The position numbers and the translations under genes are program-made. The notes beneath the pieces were generated by a model that searched no databases, had not been told where the DNA came from, and saw only the letters and a program-made list of their open reading frames with translations. A DNA stretch of 64,000 bases from Paracoccus onubensis. Lineage in GTDB: Bacteria > Pseudomonadota > Alphaproteobacteria > Rhodobacterales > Rhodobacteraceae. The stretch lies in contig NZ_QZCG01000006.1 in assembly GCF_003591515.1 (NCBI RefSeq), positions 1 to 64,000 of the forward strand, read 5' to 3'. Shown piece after piece: positions 62,498 to 64,000 of the stretch (position 1 is the stretch's first letter; every line of letters begins with the position of its first letter).

Positions 62498-64000
62498 ATG
62501 AACCAGATGACCCCGATAGATACCGCGCTGGAAGCTCGCATGGCGAATGCCATCCGCGCGCTTGCCATGGATGCCGTCGAGGCGGCGAAATCCGGTCATC
62601 CCGGCGCACCGATGGGAATGGCCGATGTGGCGGCGGTGCTGTTCAACCGCTTCATGCGGGTAGATCCGACCACGCATGATTGGCCCGACCGCGACCGTTT
62701 CGTGATGTCGGCGGGTCATGGCTCGATGCTGGTTTATGCGATCAACCACATGCTGGGCTATGACGATATGGGCATGGACCAGATCCGCGCCTTCCGGCAG
62801 ATGGGATCGCGTACGGCGGGACATCCCGAATATGGCCACGCCAAGGGAATCGAGACGACGACCGGCCCGCTGGGTCAGGGCATCACCACCGCGGTCGGGA
62901 TGGCATTGGCCGAGCGTATGGCCAATGCCCGCTGGGGCGACGATCTGGTCGATCACCACACCTATGTGATCGCGGGTGATGGCTGTCTGATGGAGGGTAT
63001 CAGCCACGAGGCCATCGACCTTGCCGGGCATCTGCGTCTTGGTCGCCTGATCGTGCTATGGGACGATAATGGCATCACCATCGACGGCAATACCGACCTG
63101 TCGACCTCGACCGACCAGAAGGCGCGGTTTGCCGCTGCCGGCTGGCATGTGCAGCAGGTAGATGGTCATGACCGAGAGGCCGTGGCGGCGGCAATCGAGG
63201 CGGCCCGTGCAGATGACCGCCCATCGATGATTGCCTGCAAGACCGTGATCGGCTTTGGCGCACCGAACAAGCAAGGCAGCCATTCGGTTCACGGCGCCCC
63301 TCTTGGCGCCGAAGAGATCGCGGCCGCGCGCGAGGCGCTTGACTGGCCATATGAGCCCTTTTTCCTGCCTGATGATGTGCTGAACGGCTGGGCGGCAATT
63401 GCGTCGCACGGTGCAGAAGCACGGGCCAACTGGACAGCGCGGCTTGACTCGTCGAAAAACCGGAACGAATTCATGGCGGCACAGGGGCAGCCGAACGAAG
63501 CCGCCCTTCGCTCGGCCATAGGGGAATATTGCCACAAGCTGGTGGCCGAGCGTCCCAAGGTCGCGACCCGCAAATCCAGCGAGATGGCGCTTGAGATCGT
63601 CAACGCCACCCTGCCCAACACCATCGGCGGCAGCGCCGATCTGACCGGCTCGAACAATACCCTGACCAAGGGGATGCAGCCGATCCGTTCCGGCGACTAT
63701 TCCGGGCGCTATATCCATTACGGCATCCGCGAACATGCAATGGCGGCGGTGATGAACGGAATCGCGCTGCATGGCGGTTTCATTCCTTATGGCGGCACCT
63801 TCCTGGCCTTCGCCGATTATTCCCGTCCCGCGATCCGGCTGGGTGCATTGATGGGAGTCAGGGTGATCCATGTGATGACCCATGACAGTATCGGGCTTGG
63901 CGAAGACGGCCCCACCCATCAGCCGGTCGAACATCTGGCGGCGCTTCGTGCGATCCCCAATCTGCAGGTTTTTCGCCCCGCCGACGCGGTCGAAACCGCA
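62498..64000 (+). CDS. cbbT: transketolase (partial, runs off the window)
   Basis: The first 501 codons of a transketolase are present; about 160 more are expected beyond the edge. Motifs: SGHPGAPMG with H34, SAGHGSML with H74, the thiamine-diphosphate motif GDG...N (G160-G162 and N191), and the catalytic Glu in [10 protein letters not shown]. Activity: two-carbon transfer in the Calvin and pentose-phosphate cycles. It starts 11 bases after prk with a strong AAGGAGG ribosome-binding site. The position after fbp and prk suggests the Calvin-cycle paralogue. Confidence 0.95.
   Translation, partial: MNQMTPIDTALEARMANAIRALAMDAVEAAKSGHPGAPMGMADVAAVLFNRFMRVDPTTHDWPDRDRFVMSAGHGSMLVYAINHMLGYDDMGMDQIRAFRQMGSRTAGHPEYGHAKGIETTTGPLGQGITTAVGMALAERMANARWGDDLVDHHTYVIAGDGCLMEGISHEAIDLAGHLRLGRLIVLWDDNGITIDGNTDLSTSTDQKARFAAAGWHVQQVDGHDREAVAAAIEAARADDRPSMIACKTVIGFGAPNKQGSHSVHGAPLGAEEIAAAREALDWPYEPFFLPDDVLNGWAAIASHGAEARANWTARLDSSKNRNEFMAAQGQPNEAALRSAIGEYCHKLVAERPKVATRKSSEMALEIVNATLPNTIGGSADLTGSNNTLTKGMQPIRSGDYSGRYIHYGIREHAMAAVMNGIALHGGFIPYGGTFLAFADYSRPAIRLGALMGVRVIHVMTHDSIGLGEDGPTHQPVEHLAALRAIPNLQVFRPADAVETA

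Overview
The window comes from a GC-rich alphaproteobacterium of the Rhodobacteraceae, most like Paracoccus. Three things point there. The complex I locus is interrupted by the same kinds of unidentified reading frames known from Paracoccus and Rhodobacter. Prolyl-tRNA synthetase is the short alphaproteobacterial form. The right end carries a CbbR-controlled Calvin-cycle cluster. I see no rRNA, tRNA, CRISPR array, complete insertion sequence or prophage. Most of the window is chromosomal core.

Left part (1-18.2 kb): aroK-aroB on the minus strand. Opposite them is a tightly overlapping plus-strand run: a 45-residue membrane peptide, an unrecognised 493-residue exported protein, the XerD recombinase and a CorC/HlyC-type membrane protein. 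Next come a TraB/GumN-family protein, the CIRCE-controlled groES-groEL operon with a clear terminator, and a short-chain dehydrogenase. A minus-strand polyphosphate/replication-control cluster follows (AI-2E-type permease, HdaA, polyphosphate kinase, Ppx/GppA phosphatase). Then proS and a membrane-anchored SRPBCC protein.

Middle (18.3-26 kb): a complete five-gene branched-chain-amino-acid-type ABC importer (binding protein, two ATPases, two permeases), then guaA, facing trmB.

Complex I block (26.1-48.3 kb, minus strand): all 14 nuo genes in the order nuoA-B-C-D-E-F-G-H-I-J-K-L-M-N, read from right to left. They are interleaved with eight accessory genes and one possible 26-codon gene. Biotin ligase (birA), type III pantothenate kinase (coaX) and RNase J (rnj) follow with overlaps or gaps of a few bases. 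A promoter and a leader hairpin that would cover the nuoA ribosome-binding site are visible upstream of nuoA. An AT-richer stretch of about 0.6 kb separates nuoA from pyc and holds only a doubtful, possibly frameshifted lipoprotein gene.

Right part (49-64 kb): pyruvate carboxylase (the likely client of BirA), a NicO-type metal exporter coupled to a DUF1007 protein with an EF-hand-like loop, a glutathione S-transferase, topoisomerase IV subunit B, a Rieske protein, a dodecin, and 4-hydroxyphenylpyruvate dioxygenase with a divergent Lrp/AsnC regulator. Last is cbbR, divergent from fbp-prk-tkt; tkt runs off the window end.

I found no convincing new multi-gene system. The least-explained items are the accessory genes inside the nuo operon (including a helix-hairpin-helix domain shared by the NuoE tail and its neighbour), two very small overlapping reading frames, and a family of short intergenic repeats.
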